A stretch of 64,000 nt of DNA, taken from assembly GCA_021414205.1 (NCBI GenBank), contig JAIOOW010000003.1:62001-126000 (forward strand). Direction: 5' to 3'. Source of the DNA: Candidatus Anderseniibacteriota bacterium. Its GTDB lineage: Bacteria; Patescibacteria; Andersenbacteria; UBA10190. A program made the translations under genes and the position numbers. Below, one piece after another: positions 43,616-51,369 of this stretch. The notes beneath the pieces are model-generated. The model was not told the origin of the DNA. It did no database searches and saw nothing but the letters and a program-made list of their open reading frames with translations. The stretch's first letter is position 1. The number at the start of each line of letters is the position of its first letter.

Positions 43616-43648
43616 ATAAAACACCCCGCTTAACGCGGGGTGTTTTAT
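43616..43648. terminator. Bidirectional terminator between the RlpA-like and 3D genes
   Basis: Perfect stem AAAACACCCCGC/GCGGGGTGTTTT closing a TTAA loop, with A and T runs on both sides. Main role: end of the RlpA-like gene on the minus strand. A near-identical hairpin occurs at 61411-61446. Confidence 0.85.
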
Positions 43649-43663
43649 GCATTTATGTTGTTG

Positions 43664-44281
43664 TTATAATACTTCGATTCGAACTTTTCCAAGACCGCCG
43701 TTCATTCCAATTGCAGTCTTTGTTCCGATCGTAAGGTCTGCTACTCGGTTACCGTACTTGTCTTGGTAGAATCCGCCAGTGTCCGTAATTCGAACCACAA
43801 CAGATTTTCCATTTGCAAGGTTGGTAACTCGTGCTTGGTACCCAACGAGATTGCTCTTATCGGCACCGATCGCCATTGTTAAAGCGTTGTCATCTAGCTG
43901 CTCTCCATTTGCCATTACGAATAATGGGTTACATCCAAGGCACCCTGCTTTACTGTAGTAGCTTGCCATACCCTCCATTACAAGGTTTGATCCAGATTTG
44001 AATTGTGGTTTTGCCACAGGCTTTACCGTCTTTACTTCCCAAGTTCCGGCATCGGTAACGGGAGATCCGGAAGACATAACTGTTCCAGACATGTACCCGT
44101 ATGATAATTCTGGAGTTTTATCTGGGATAGAAATAACGGGGGTGATTTCGGCAGGAAGACTGAATGCAAGCGCATTGTGAGTCGTGAACGTAGCAATGAT
44201 CGCAATTGCGATAGTCTTTATTGCTGTATTAAGAGTGGTGTTTGTAAGGTTTTTGTGTCTCAATGTTGCGAATGAACGCAT
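43664..44281 (-). CDS. RlpA-like secreted double-psi beta-barrel protein
   Basis: A 205-residue protein with an N-terminal hydrophobic segment (about 18-42) ending near A-L-A-F-S-L-P, then a linker and a C-terminal RlpA-type double-psi barrel (about 105-205): G-M-A-S-Y-Y-S, C-L-G-C-N near 117, M-A-N-G-E-Q-L-D near 125, and V-V-V-R-I-T-D-T-G-G-F near 165 with the catalytic-type D. Relatives are septal lytic transglycosylases acting on bare glycan strands. Transcribed from a strong promoter whose short leader starts with a terminator-like hairpin (44341-44371). Confidence 0.85.
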   Translation of the reverse strand: MRSFATLRHKNLTNTTLNTAIKTIAIAIIATFTTHNALAFSLPAEITPVISIPDKTPELSYGYMSGTVMSSGSPVTDAGTWEVKTVKPVAKPQFKSGSNLVMEGMASYYSKAGCLGCNPLFVMANGEQLDDNALTMAIGADKSNLVGYQARVTNLANGKSVVVRITDTGGFYQDKYGNRVADLTIGTKTAIGMNGGLGKVRIEVL

Positions 44282-44320
44282 AGAAGAGACTTATGGGTAA
44301 ACCTCACGCTTTTCGTGGGA

Positions 44321-44339
44321 TTGGCCGAAATCAGGCCAA
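44321..44339 (-). promoter_or_regulatory. Second hairpin in the RlpA-gene leader
   Basis: ttggcc/ggccaa with a 7-nt loop, just after the T-run of the first hairpin. The same TTGGCC also starts the first hairpin, so the two could compete for pairing with GGCCAA. Confidence 0.4.
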
Positions 44340-44340
44340 C

Positions 44341-44371
44341 AAAAAAGCCTAATAGAATGAATCTATTAGGC
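44341..44371 (-). terminator. Terminator-like hairpin at the start of the RlpA-gene leader
   Basis: Perfect 10-bp stem GCCTAATAGA/TCTATTAGGC with a 5-nt loop followed by TTTTTT on the minus strand. It lies directly downstream of the predicted transcription start of the RlpA-like gene, so it would act as an attenuator, or it ends transcripts arriving from the tRNA array. Confidence 0.65.
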
Positions 44372-44380
44372 CAACGGAGC

Positions 44381-44408
44381 ACTATAGCACAACCACGAAA
44401 AATGTCAA
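44381..44408 (-). promoter_or_regulatory. Strong promoter of the RlpA-like gene
   Basis: Minus-strand TTGACA (44403-44408), 16-nt spacer, TATAGT (44381-44386). Predicted transcription start near 44374. Confidence 0.8.
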
Positions 44409-44457
44409 GCAATATATGCTCGATTTCGTCAAATATAGGTAATTTATGGCTTTATTG

Positions 44458-44529
44458 AGCGGGTAACGGGAGTCGAACCCGTGTCTCCTGATTGGCAACC
44501 AGGTGTAATAGCCACTATACGATACCCGC
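44458..44529 (-). tRNA. tRNA-Gly(GCC)
   Basis: Acceptor GCGGGTA/TACCCGC, anticodon loop TTGCCAA (GCC). CCA is not encoded. Last of a four-tRNA array. Confidence 0.95.
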
Positions 44530-44541
44530 GTATCTACTATG

Positions 44542-44613
44542 TGCCGCGGGACAGAATCGAACTGTCGACGCCAGCCTCTTCAGGGCTGCGCTCTACCACT
44601 GAGCTACCGCGGC
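44542..44613 (-). tRNA. tRNA-Phe(GAA)
   Basis: Acceptor GCCGCGG paired with CCGCGGC, anticodon loop CTGAAGA (GAA). CCA is not encoded. Third of the array. Confidence 0.95.
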
Positions 44614-44628
44614 ATGTATACAATTGTG

Positions 44629-44700
44629 TGGGCGATGAGGGATTCGAACCCCCGACCTTTTCGGTGTAAACGAATTGCTCTACCACTGAGCTAATCGCCC
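44629..44700 (-). tRNA. tRNA-Val(TAC)
   Basis: Acceptor GGGCGAT/ATCGCCC, anticodon loop TTTACAC (TAC). CCA is not encoded. Second of the array. Confidence 0.94.
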
Positions 44701-44716
44701 TTGTATAAGTATACAG

Positions 44717-44800
44717 TGCTCAGAACAGGACTTGAACCTGCACGGGATTGCTCCCATAGCCACCTCAAGGCTACGCGTATACCAATTCCGCCATCTGAGC
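44717..44800 (-). tRNA. tRNA-Leu(GAG)
   Basis: Class II tRNA; acceptor GCTCAGA/TCTGAGC, anticodon loop TTGAGGT (GAG), long variable arm. CCA is not encoded. First gene of the array, 8 nt after the -10 box. Confidence 0.95.
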
Positions 44801-44808
44801 GTATAGCT

Positions 44809-44837
44809 AGAATAGGGGTTTTTTGCGTTGTAGGCAA
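44809..44837 (-). promoter_or_regulatory. Promoter of the Leu-Val-Phe-Gly tRNA array
   Basis: Minus-strand TTGCCT (44832-44837), 17-nt spacer, TATTCT (44809-44814). Confidence 0.7.
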
Positions 44838-44840
44838 GTA

Positions 44841-45428
44841 TTATCCTTCTTTCTTTATCAATTCAATTATTTTGGGGATTTTTGCAAAATCTGCGTAGAG
44901 GATAGGGCGTAGGTTTCCGGAGTACATTGCTGCTGCGGGATGATAGAGCGGTACGATAATGCGGCCGTTTTTTCTCTTTGGTTGTCCATGTATTTCGGAA
45001 ATTGAAAATCCTTTGCCAAGCATAAAGTCCATTGAAAATCGCCCGAGTGTGATTACTATGCTTGGATCGATAATATCCAGCTGGCCCTGCAGCCATGGGC
45101 TATATGCTGCAATTTCTGCAGGAAGAGGATCACGATTATCGGGTGGGCGATGCTTGATAACGTTGGCGATAAAAATGTCTTCTCGCTTTAGGCCGATAGA
45201 TCCTAATAAGTCATTTAATAGTTTCCCCGATGCTCCTACGAATGGCTTACCAAGCTCATTTTCTTTTTTCCCAGGCGCTTCTCCAATAATAACGATGTCC
45301 GCATCAGGGTTGCCGTCCCCGGGCACCGCTTGGATTGCTGTTTTGTATAAGTCGGAAGCCTGCATGACGACGGGCAGCTCTTGCTCGGTTAATACTTTGA
45401 GCGCCTCCGCCTTTTCCTCGCGTGTCAT
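44841..45428 (-). CDS. Uracil-DNA glycosylase, family 4-like, without iron-sulfur cysteines
   Basis: Removes uracil from DNA. The 195 residues carry the family 4 motifs: G-E-A-P-G-K-K-E-N-E-L-G-K-P-F-V-G (about 49-65, motif A), N-V-I-K-H-R-P-P-D-N-R-D-P, and the C-terminal L-Y-H-P-A-A motif (about 160-165). Family 4 enzymes normally hold a 4Fe-4S cluster through four cysteines, one of them in a C-R-P-P that is H-R-P-P here; this protein contains no cysteine at all, so the cluster is absent. The start overlaps the nfo stop by 4 nt (ATGA), so the two repair genes are translationally coupled. Confidence 0.9.
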   Translation of the reverse strand: MTREEKAEALKVLTEQELPVVMQASDLYKTAIQAVPGDGNPDADIVIIGEAPGKKENELGKPFVGASGKLLNDLLGSIGLKREDIFIANVIKHRPPDNRDPLPAEIAAYSPWLQGQLDIIDPSIVITLGRFSMDFMLGKGFSISEIHGQPKRKNGRIIVPLYHPAAAMYSGNLRPILYADFAKIPKIIELIKKEG

Positions 45429-46288
45429 ACACGATGCTTTTTTAAGAAATCTAAATCCTGTTGGATAAATTCGTCGTGTTGCGTTTCCAGAATAAAGTTT
45501 ATATGCGCAGTGTCGGGGTGCTTCATGAATGCAGCGAGCCCTGGTGCCCCGATTTCTCCCATGCCGATATGTTCATGACGGTCCTTATGAGCGTTTAATT
45601 CTGTTTTGGAATCGTTAAAATGTACAAGCTTAAGTTGCTTCTTGCCTAATACGGTATCAAATTGCTTCATAGTTTCTGTAATAGCTTCTTCAGTGCGGAT
45701 ATCGTAGTTCGATGCAAACATATGGCACGTATCCAGGCACACGTGGACATCGTCGCGCCCAATGCCTTCTAGCAATACGGCTAATTCTTCAAATGAATCG
45801 CCAAGCACTGCGCCTGCGCCCGCACTGATCTCAAGCAAAAGCTTTGTGGTCATTTCCTCATCTGTATCAAATATTTGTTTTAAGCCTTCGATTGCGTGCG
45901 CAATGGCTTCTTTTGGTACGTCGGACGATTTTTTATCCGTAACAAAGTCTTTTGCGCTACCCAAATGCGTTACCACATATTTCACTCCAAGCTGTGTGCC
46001 TCGCAAAAGCTCCTCGCGTACGGCATTAATCGATCCGTGCCAGATCTTATTATTTTTTGATGCAAAGTTTATATAGTATGGCGTATGGATGTAACTTTCC
46101 ATGCCATATTCTTTTGATCGCTTTTTAAATAAGTCCGCTTGTTCATCCGTAATCACGGGTGCCCCGCCTCCCCTAGGGCTTCGGGAGAAGAATTGGAAGC
46201 ATTCTGCGCCCATCGCCTTAGCATTCTCGGGTGCATTAGAAAGCCCACCCGCCGCAGATACGTGTAAACCGATTTTTTGATTACTCAT
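45425..46288 (-). CDS. nfo: Endonuclease IV (AP endonuclease)
   Basis: Zinc-dependent TIM-barrel AP endonuclease acting after uracil removal, which fits its coupling to the UDG gene. The 287 residues are typical. Metal-ligand motifs are visible: the N-terminal G-L-H-V-S-A-A-G-G, a Y-V-V-T-H-L-G-S segment near 104-111, L-L-E-I-S-A-G-A-G near 150, C-L-D-T-C-H near 186-191, L-V-H-F-N-D-S-K near 223-230, H-E-H-I-G-M-G near 238, and I-L-E-T-Q near the end. TACAAT lies 6 nt before the ATG, abutting the rny stop codon. Confidence 0.95.
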   Translation of the reverse strand: MSNQKIGLHVSAAGGLSNAPENAKAMGAECFQFFSRSPRGGGAPVITDEQADLFKKRSKEYGMESYIHTPYYINFASKNNKIWHGSINAVREELLRGTQLGVKYVVTHLGSAKDFVTDKKSSDVPKEAIAHAIEGLKQIFDTDEEMTTKLLLEISAGAGAVLGDSFEELAVLLEGIGRDDVHVCLDTCHMFASNYDIRTEEAITETMKQFDTVLGKKQLKLVHFNDSKTELNAHKDRHEHIGMGEIGAPGLAAFMKHPDTAHINFILETQHDEFIQQDLDFLKKHRV

Positions 46289-46294
46289 AAGAGT

Positions 46295-46300
46295 ATTGTA
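46295..46300 (-). promoter_or_regulatory. -10 box of the nfo-udg pair
   Basis: TACAAT immediately after the rny stop, 6 nt before the nfo ATG on the minus strand. Confidence 0.55.
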
Positions 46301-47791
46301 CTACCGTGCCAGCGCGTCCGCACGAATTTCGCGAATAACGTTTACTTTTACGTCTCCTGGGTATGTTAATTCCTGTTCAATTTGCTTTGCGATGTCTTGG
46401 GCTAGTTTAATTGCTTGTAAGTCATCAATTTTCTTTGGTTCTACGAATACGCGCACTTCGCGCCCTGCGTAAATTGCATAGGCTTTATTGACGCCTTCAT
46501 AGCTGGTTGCAATTTGTTCCAAGTTTTCCATGCGCTTTACATATTCTTCTACGTTTTCTTTCCGTGCACCCGGGCGTGCAGCGGAGATTGCATCTGCAAC
46601 CTGAACGATGATCGCCTCGCGCGTATCGAACGGATAATCTTCGTGATGCGCTGCGGCAGCTTTAATGATTGCTTCGCTGATATTGAATTTGCGCATGATC
46701 TTCTCCCCGATCTCTACGTGATTGCCTTCTACTTCGTGATCAATTGCTTTTCCGATGTCATGCAGTAGCGTAGCCTTCTTTGCAATTTCTACATCTGCGC
46801 CAAGTTCTTCTGCGAGCATGATAGCAATACGAGCTGCTTCCCAGCTGTGCTTTAAAATATTTTGTCGGTAGCTGGTTCGATATTTCATTCGGCCTACCAA
46901 GTGCACTAACTGCGGAGGAAAATCGAGAATTCCTAAATCAAATAATGCAGCTTCTCCGGACTCTCGAATGTCGTCGTTAATCTTCTTCTTTGCTTCTTCT
47001 ACAACCTCTTCAATGCGCCCAGGATGTACGCGCCCGTCTTTCATAAGCGCCTCAATTGCTCGCTTTGCAACTTGTCTGCGTACAGGGGAAAAGCCAGACA
47101 CCATGATAGTATTCCCTTCGTCGATAACAATTTCGCATCCGGTAACGCGCTCAAGGTGCTGAATGTTGCGCCCCTCTTTTCCGATGATTCTTCCAATCAT
47201 AGACGCATCAGGAACGTCTACGTGCGAGGTGGAATTTTCTGCAACGTGGCTACTCGCATAGCGCTGAATAACAAGCGATAAAATATTGTGAGCCTTTTCT
47301 TCCAACTGATGCTCCCCTTCCTGTTCCATTTTTCGAACACGGCGAACAATTTCCTCTTTCGTTCTATCTTCTGCAATTTTTAAAACATTTTGTTCGGCTT
47401 GCTGAGAGGTAAGTCCAGATATTTCAACTAATCGTTTCTGTTCCTCATCTCGCAATGTTTCATACTGCTGTTTCTCGGACTCTAATTCAGATTTTAAATC
47501 TTGAATTTCTTGTTCCTTTTTTTCGATATCGTTTAATTTCAAATCTAGTTTTGTTTCACGCTCTGATATTCTTTTTTCTAATTCGATAATCTGTTGTTTT
47601 CGTTGATCTAATTCTTTTTCTGATTCTTCTTTTAAACTTTGAATTTTTTCTTTTGCTGATAGCAATTTTTCTTGAATTTTAGAATCAATACGCGTGCTGT
47701 TTTTCTTGCCGAGGGCAAGATGGAGGGCGTATCCAATACCAATTCCAACTGCAGCAGCCAGCAAGGCTGGTGCCAAGGTCGCTACGTCCAT
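46301..47791 (-). CDS. rny: Ribonuclease Y
   Basis: Membrane-anchored endoribonuclease that starts mRNA decay. At 496 residues it has normal length: an N-terminal membrane helix (about 5-25), a long coiled coil (about 35-150, Glu/Lys/Gln-rich), a KH domain with the I-G-R-I-I-G-K-E-G-R-N-I signature (about 200-211), and an HD domain with L-L-H-D-I-G-K-A-I-D-H near 340-350. It precedes nfo by 12 nt and follows clpP. Confidence 0.95.
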   Translation of the reverse strand: MDVATLAPALLAAAVGIGIGYALHLALGKKNSTRIDSKIQEKLLSAKEKIQSLKEESEKELDQRKQQIIELEKRISERETKLDLKLNDIEKKEQEIQDLKSELESEKQQYETLRDEEQKRLVEISGLTSQQAEQNVLKIAEDRTKEEIVRRVRKMEQEGEHQLEEKAHNILSLVIQRYASSHVAENSTSHVDVPDASMIGRIIGKEGRNIQHLERVTGCEIVIDEGNTIMVSGFSPVRRQVAKRAIEALMKDGRVHPGRIEEVVEEAKKKINDDIRESGEAALFDLGILDFPPQLVHLVGRMKYRTSYRQNILKHSWEAARIAIMLAEELGADVEIAKKATLLHDIGKAIDHEVEGNHVEIGEKIMRKFNISEAIIKAAAAHHEDYPFDTREAIIVQVADAISAARPGARKENVEEYVKRMENLEQIATSYEGVNKAYAIYAGREVRVFVEPKKIDDLQAIKLAQDIAKQIEQELTYPGDVKVNVIREIRADALAR

Positions 47792-47833
47792 AGATTGTAA
47801 AGTGAATAGTAAGCTGTAAGAGGGGATGCCCGT

Positions 47834-48418
47834 TTACGCCTTGGTGATAATCTTGTCGATAAGGCCGTATTCTTTGGCTTCCTCTGAGGACATATAGTAG
47901 TCTCTGTCCGTATCTTTTTCCACTTTTTTGAAATCCTGTCCGGTATGGTGAGCTAGTACATGATTAAGCTTGTCTTTTGTCTTGAGAATGTGACGAGCAG
48001 TAATTTCAATGTCAGATGCTTGCCCCTCAGCTCCGCCTAGGACTTGGTGAATCATCACTTCTGCATTCGGAAGCGCAAAACGCTTGCCAGGAGCTCCTGC
48101 AGCAAGTAATACTGCACCCATACTAGCCGCAATACCCATGCAAATGGTTGAAACATCTGGTTGAATAAACTGCATCGTATCGTACATCGCCATACCAGCT
48201 GTAACTTGGCCCCCTGGAGAGTTGATATACAACTTGATATCTTTCTTCGGATCTTCGTGTTCTAAGAAGATGAGCTGAGCAATAACCAGGTTTGCAACAT
48301 CTTCATCGATTGCGCCAGCAAGAAAAATAATGCGTTCTTTTAATAACCGCGAATAAATATCAAAAGCCCTCTCTCCGAATTGTGATTTTTCGAGAACTGT
48401 TGGAACTAAATAGCTCAT
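47834..48418 (-). CDS. clpP: ATP-dependent Clp protease proteolytic subunit
   Basis: Serine peptidase of the Clp machine. The protein is 194 residues from the ATG at 48418 (start M-S-Y-L-V-P-T-V-L-E); the alternative TTG nine codons upstream would lie on the promoter. Catalytic triad regions are visible: G-I-A-A-S-M-G-A (Ser), N-A-E-V-M-I-H-Q-V (His) and an Asp in the D-T-D-R-D segment. A TTGCAA-N17-TATATC promoter and a 12-bp palindrome lie between tig and clpP. Confidence 0.95.
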   Translation of the reverse strand: MSYLVPTVLEKSQFGERAFDIYSRLLKERIIFLAGAIDEDVANLVIAQLIFLEHEDPKKDIKLYINSPGGQVTAGMAMYDTMQFIQPDVSTICMGIAASMGAVLLAAGAPGKRFALPNAEVMIHQVLGGAEGQASDIEITARHILKTKDKLNHVLAHHTGQDFKKVEKDTDRDYYMSSEEAKEYGLIDKIITKA

Positions 48419-48432
48419 AAAATAGGTAATAA

Positions 48433-48461
48433 GATATAAATGCAAATACTTCTACTTGCAA
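48433..48461 (-). promoter_or_regulatory. clpP promoter with a palindrome over the -35 box
   Basis: Minus-strand TTGCAA (48456-48461), 17-nt spacer, TATATC (48433-48438), 14 nt to the ATG. The -35 box is the centre of the perfect palindrome tacttgcaagta (48453-48464), a possible repressor site. Confidence 0.55.
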
Positions 48462-48476
48462 GTATACCCTAAGAAA

Positions 48477-49763
48477 CTATTTTCCTGCGAGGGATCCTAA
48501 GAGCTCCAGTGTCTTTTTATTTTTAAGTACGCTTTCTACGTAATCTTGCAGTTCATGCGGGTCAACTTCGTCGTGTGCGTGCTCTGCTGATGCAAAGTGG
48601 GCGAGTTGTTTGTTTGCTTCCTCGGTGATTTCTTCTTGTGTAAGGGTAACATCATGTTTCTTTGCAAACTCGCGAAGCGCCAAGCCAATCTTTACATGTT
48701 TTTCAGCAGATTCTTTCATGGAATCGCGCATTTTTTGGAGAGAAGATTCGTGTTCGAGCATATATTCTTCCAGAGTTTTTTGCTGATATGCAAGCATGCG
48801 GGCAAACTCTTCCATGCGTCGATCGATTTCATGTTCAATGAGTGATTGCGGAATGATTCCGAACGTAGATTTTTCAGACAACTGCTCTGCAAGTTCTCCT
48901 AGGTATCGTTCCAATTCTTTGGCGGTGTCTTCTTCAAGAATATTTTTCTTGAGCTGGTCTTTTAATTCCTGAAGTGTTTTAAATGATCCAACGCTTTCTG
49001 CGAATACATCGTCAAGCTGAGGAATAACTCTTTCTTGAACAGTGTGTACGTGGGCATGCACTTCCGCTTTTTTGCCGGCAATTTCTTTCTTACTGTAATC
49101 TTTGGGGAATGTAACGGTGAACGTTTTATCTTCTCCGGCACTTGCTCCGAGCAATGCTTCTTCGAATCCAGGAATGAATCGTCCTTCGCCAAGCGTAATC
49201 GGATGATTCTTGCTTTCTCCGCCTTCAATAACGCTTCCGTCGATCATTACTTTGAAGTCGATTGTTACAAGATCTTCTTTTTTAGCAGCACGTTGCACAT
49301 CTTGAAGCGTACTTCGCATGCGAGCAATGCGCTTAAGTTCTTGCTCAACTTGATCATCGGTAACGGTTATTTCTTTTTTCTTTGCTTTGAGTGTCGATGG
49401 TTCTGCAAGTTTAATTGCAGGAATAACTTCAACGACAGCAGTGAAGTGTAGCGGTTCATCGAATCCGATTTTGTGAACAGAGATTGCAGGGCGATTTACT
49501 GCCTGGACATCTTTTTCAACTGCAGCGTGTGCAAAGAAATAGGGCAGCGCATCGTTCATTGCATCTTGAAGAATATGATCTCTGCCAATTTGTTCCAGCG
49601 CCATTTCTTTTGGAGCCTTTCCGGGTCGAAATCCTTTAATATGTACGTCTTTAGATAATGTTGCGATTGTTCTGTCGATAAACGGCTTAAAGTCTGTCGC
49701 AGAAACAATAACGTCCATTTCGATTTCCGCAGTGTCTTTGCGGGGAGTAATAGTGATTTCCAT
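48477..49763 (-). CDS. tig: Trigger factor
   Basis: Ribosome-associated chaperone and peptidyl-prolyl isomerase. The 428 residues fit: N-terminal ribosome-binding domain with the signature G-F-R-P-G-K-A-P (about 45-52), the FKBP-type isomerase domain near 155-235 (D-F-K-V-M-I-D-G and G-F-E-E-A-L-L-G), and the helical C-terminal chaperone domain. It begins 2 nt after the nusA stop codon, so it is coupled to nusA. The coding run nusA-tig-clpP joins transcription, folding and proteolysis. Confidence 0.95.
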   Translation of the reverse strand: MEITITPRKDTAEIEMDVIVSATDFKPFIDRTIATLSKDVHIKGFRPGKAPKEMALEQIGRDHILQDAMNDALPYFFAHAAVEKDVQAVNRPAISVHKIGFDEPLHFTAVVEVIPAIKLAEPSTLKAKKKEITVTDDQVEQELKRIARMRSTLQDVQRAAKKEDLVTIDFKVMIDGSVIEGGESKNHPITLGEGRFIPGFEEALLGASAGEDKTFTVTFPKDYSKKEIAGKKAEVHAHVHTVQERVIPQLDDVFAESVGSFKTLQELKDQLKKNILEEDTAKELERYLGELAEQLSEKSTFGIIPQSLIEHEIDRRMEEFARMLAYQQKTLEEYMLEHESSLQKMRDSMKESAEKHVKIGLALREFAKKHDVTLTQEEITEEANKQLAHFASAEHAHDEVDPHELQDYVESVLKNKKTLELLGSLAGK

Positions 49764-49765
49764 AA

Positions 49766-50920
49766 TTATGCTTGTGGTTCAGATTCTGTTGATTCTTCTG
49801 TCGCTGGCGCTTCAACCGCTGCTTCTATCGGAGCTGCCTCAGTTTCTGCTGTTGGTTCTTCACCCGCTTTCACAATGTCGATTCTCCAACCAGTCAACTT
49901 TGCCGCAAGGCGAACGTTCTGTCCGCGTTTTCCGATTGCAAGGCTGAGCTGATCTTCTTCAACGTGTGCGATTGCTCGCTTTTCTTCCTCAAAAATATCA
50001 ACTGCAATAATGCGAGCAGGGGATAATGCGAATCCGATGAATCGAGCAATGTCGTCATCCCATTGAATAACGTCGATCTTTTCTCCGGATAGTTCAGCAA
50101 TAATTGTTTGGATGCGAGTACCTCGCTGTCCGATACATGCTCCGACTGGGTCTACGCCCTCTTCTGTTGCAAGAACGGCAACCTTGGATCGCTCCCCGGC
50201 TTCGCGAGCAATTGCTTTGATTTCAACAGTGCCTGCGAATACTTCCGGAACCTCCATTTCAAATAACCTTCGCAACATTCCTGGGTGGCTTCGAGATAGT
50301 AAGATCTCTGGCCCTCGGCTCGTAAGCGCAACCTTAACTACGTATACGCGAATACGCTGATTTACTCGGTAGCGTTCCCCGCGAACTTGTTCGCTTGGAA
50401 AGAGCACGCCTGTTGTGCGTCCAATATCGATAAATACCGTTTCGCCCTCAATGCGCTGAACGATTCCAGAGATGATCTCGCCTTCTTTGTCTTGGAATTC
50501 GTCGAACGTAGCTTCTCGCTCAGCTTCGCGAATGCGTTGAATAATAACTTGCTTTGCGGTTTGTGCAGCAACTCGTCCGTAGTGCGGGTCTTGCGGAGTT
50601 ACCTCTTCTACATACTCTTTCCCGATCTCTGCTGCCTTGTCCGTTTCTTTTGCTTGCTCGAGTGTTAACTGCGCAGCAGGATTTTCGACGCCCTCAGCGC
50701 CTTCTGCTAATTCCATGACCGTCATTACCTTAAAGATACGAGCAGTACCATCCTCTTCGTTGAATTCAGCTCGAATATCCTGTCCGCGTTCCCCGAAGTC
50801 TTTTCGGTATGCTGCGGCAAGGGCTTGTTCGATAGTATCTAGTACCTTTTCTTTGCTAATTCCTTTTTCTGCAACGATTTGGTCGATTGCTAGGCTGAAG
50901 GATGGTGTATCACTGCTCAT
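49766..50920 (-). CDS. nusA: Transcription elongation/termination factor NusA
   Basis: RNA polymerase-binding factor for pausing, termination and antitermination. I start at the ATG at 50920 (384 residues), which begins the N-terminal domain. In order: the NusA N-domain (to about 125), an S1 domain (about 125-195, G-E-I-I-S-G-I-V and E-I-L-L-S-R-S-H-P), two KH domains (V-G-A-C-I-G-Q-R-G-T-R-I and L-A-I-G-K-R-G-Q-N-V-R-L-A). The C-terminus is a short Glu/Ala-rich tail without acidic repeat domains. Located between yraN and tig. Confidence 0.95.
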   Translation of the reverse strand: MSSDTPSFSLAIDQIVAEKGISKEKVLDTIEQALAAAYRKDFGERGQDIRAEFNEEDGTARIFKVMTVMELAEGAEGVENPAAQLTLEQAKETDKAAEIGKEYVEEVTPQDPHYGRVAAQTAKQVIIQRIREAEREATFDEFQDKEGEIISGIVQRIEGETVFIDIGRTTGVLFPSEQVRGERYRVNQRIRVYVVKVALTSRGPEILLSRSHPGMLRRLFEMEVPEVFAGTVEIKAIAREAGERSKVAVLATEEGVDPVGACIGQRGTRIQTIIAELSGEKIDVIQWDDDIARFIGFALSPARIIAVDIFEEEKRAIAHVEEDQLSLAIGKRGQNVRLAAKLTGWRIDIVKAGEEPTAETEAAPIEAAVEAPATEESTESEPQA

Positions 50921-50955
50921 AATAAGTTGTATAGTATTAAGTTTTAATAACGAGA

Positions 50956-50979
50956 ATTCCGCGGGGCTCACCGCGGAAT
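50956..50979 (-). terminator. Hairpin between yraN and nusA
   Basis: Perfect 9-bp stem ATTCCGCGG/CCGCGGAAT with a 6-nt loop, in the 80-nt gap. The downstream tail has few T residues, so its strength as a terminator is uncertain. Confidence 0.5.
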
Positions 50980-51000
50980 CTGATGTATTTATGTATATCA

Positions 51001-51369
51001 CTAGATGCTCATCGTGTCAAAAGCGTCCTGTATGTGGGTTATCTCAGGGTCTTTGTAAGGAATAAACTCGATAGATACAACATCAAAGCGCGCGTCGCCC
51101 CAATAATTCTCTTTTACCTGATACATGCGAGCTGTTTTAATCAGCTTTTGTTGTTTTTGCCAGAACACCGTTTCAAGGCCCTGTCCGAATGTTGTTGATG
51201 CGCGAGCGCGCACTTCTACAAACACTCGCGTCTGCTTATCATTAAATATCAAATCAATTTCCCCAGTCTTCCAACTCCAATTGGAAGTTATAAATGTATA
51301 GCCAAGCTTGATCAGGTATTCTTTAGCAACTCGCTCGCCCTCAGCTCCTATTTGTTGCGTACTCCCCAT
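51001..51369 (-). CDS. yraN: YraN-family putative endonuclease (UPF0102)
   Basis: A 122-residue protein of the YraN family with a restriction-nuclease-like fold. Visible: Q-Q-I-G-A-E-G-E-R-V-A-K-E-Y-L (about 5-19), N-W-S-W-K-T-G-E-I-D-L-I (about 30-41, with the catalytic-type G-E-I-D), F-V-E-V-R-A-R (about 50-56) and R-F-D-V-V-S-I near 93. Function in cells is not established. It overlaps the end of the preceding gene by 29 nt. Confidence 0.9.
   Translation of the reverse strand: MGSTQQIGAEGERVAKEYLIKLGYTFITSNWSWKTGEIDLIFNDKQTRVFVEVRARASTTFGQGLETVFWQKQQKLIKTARMYQVKENYWGDARFDVVSIEFIPYKDPEITHIQDAFDTMSI

Noticed and set aside
44281..44408. Known riboswitch class (such as c-di-AMP) upstream of the RlpA-like gene
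   Set aside because: The conserved cores of known classes are not visible and the leader is only about 95 nt; reported only as an unclassified leader.
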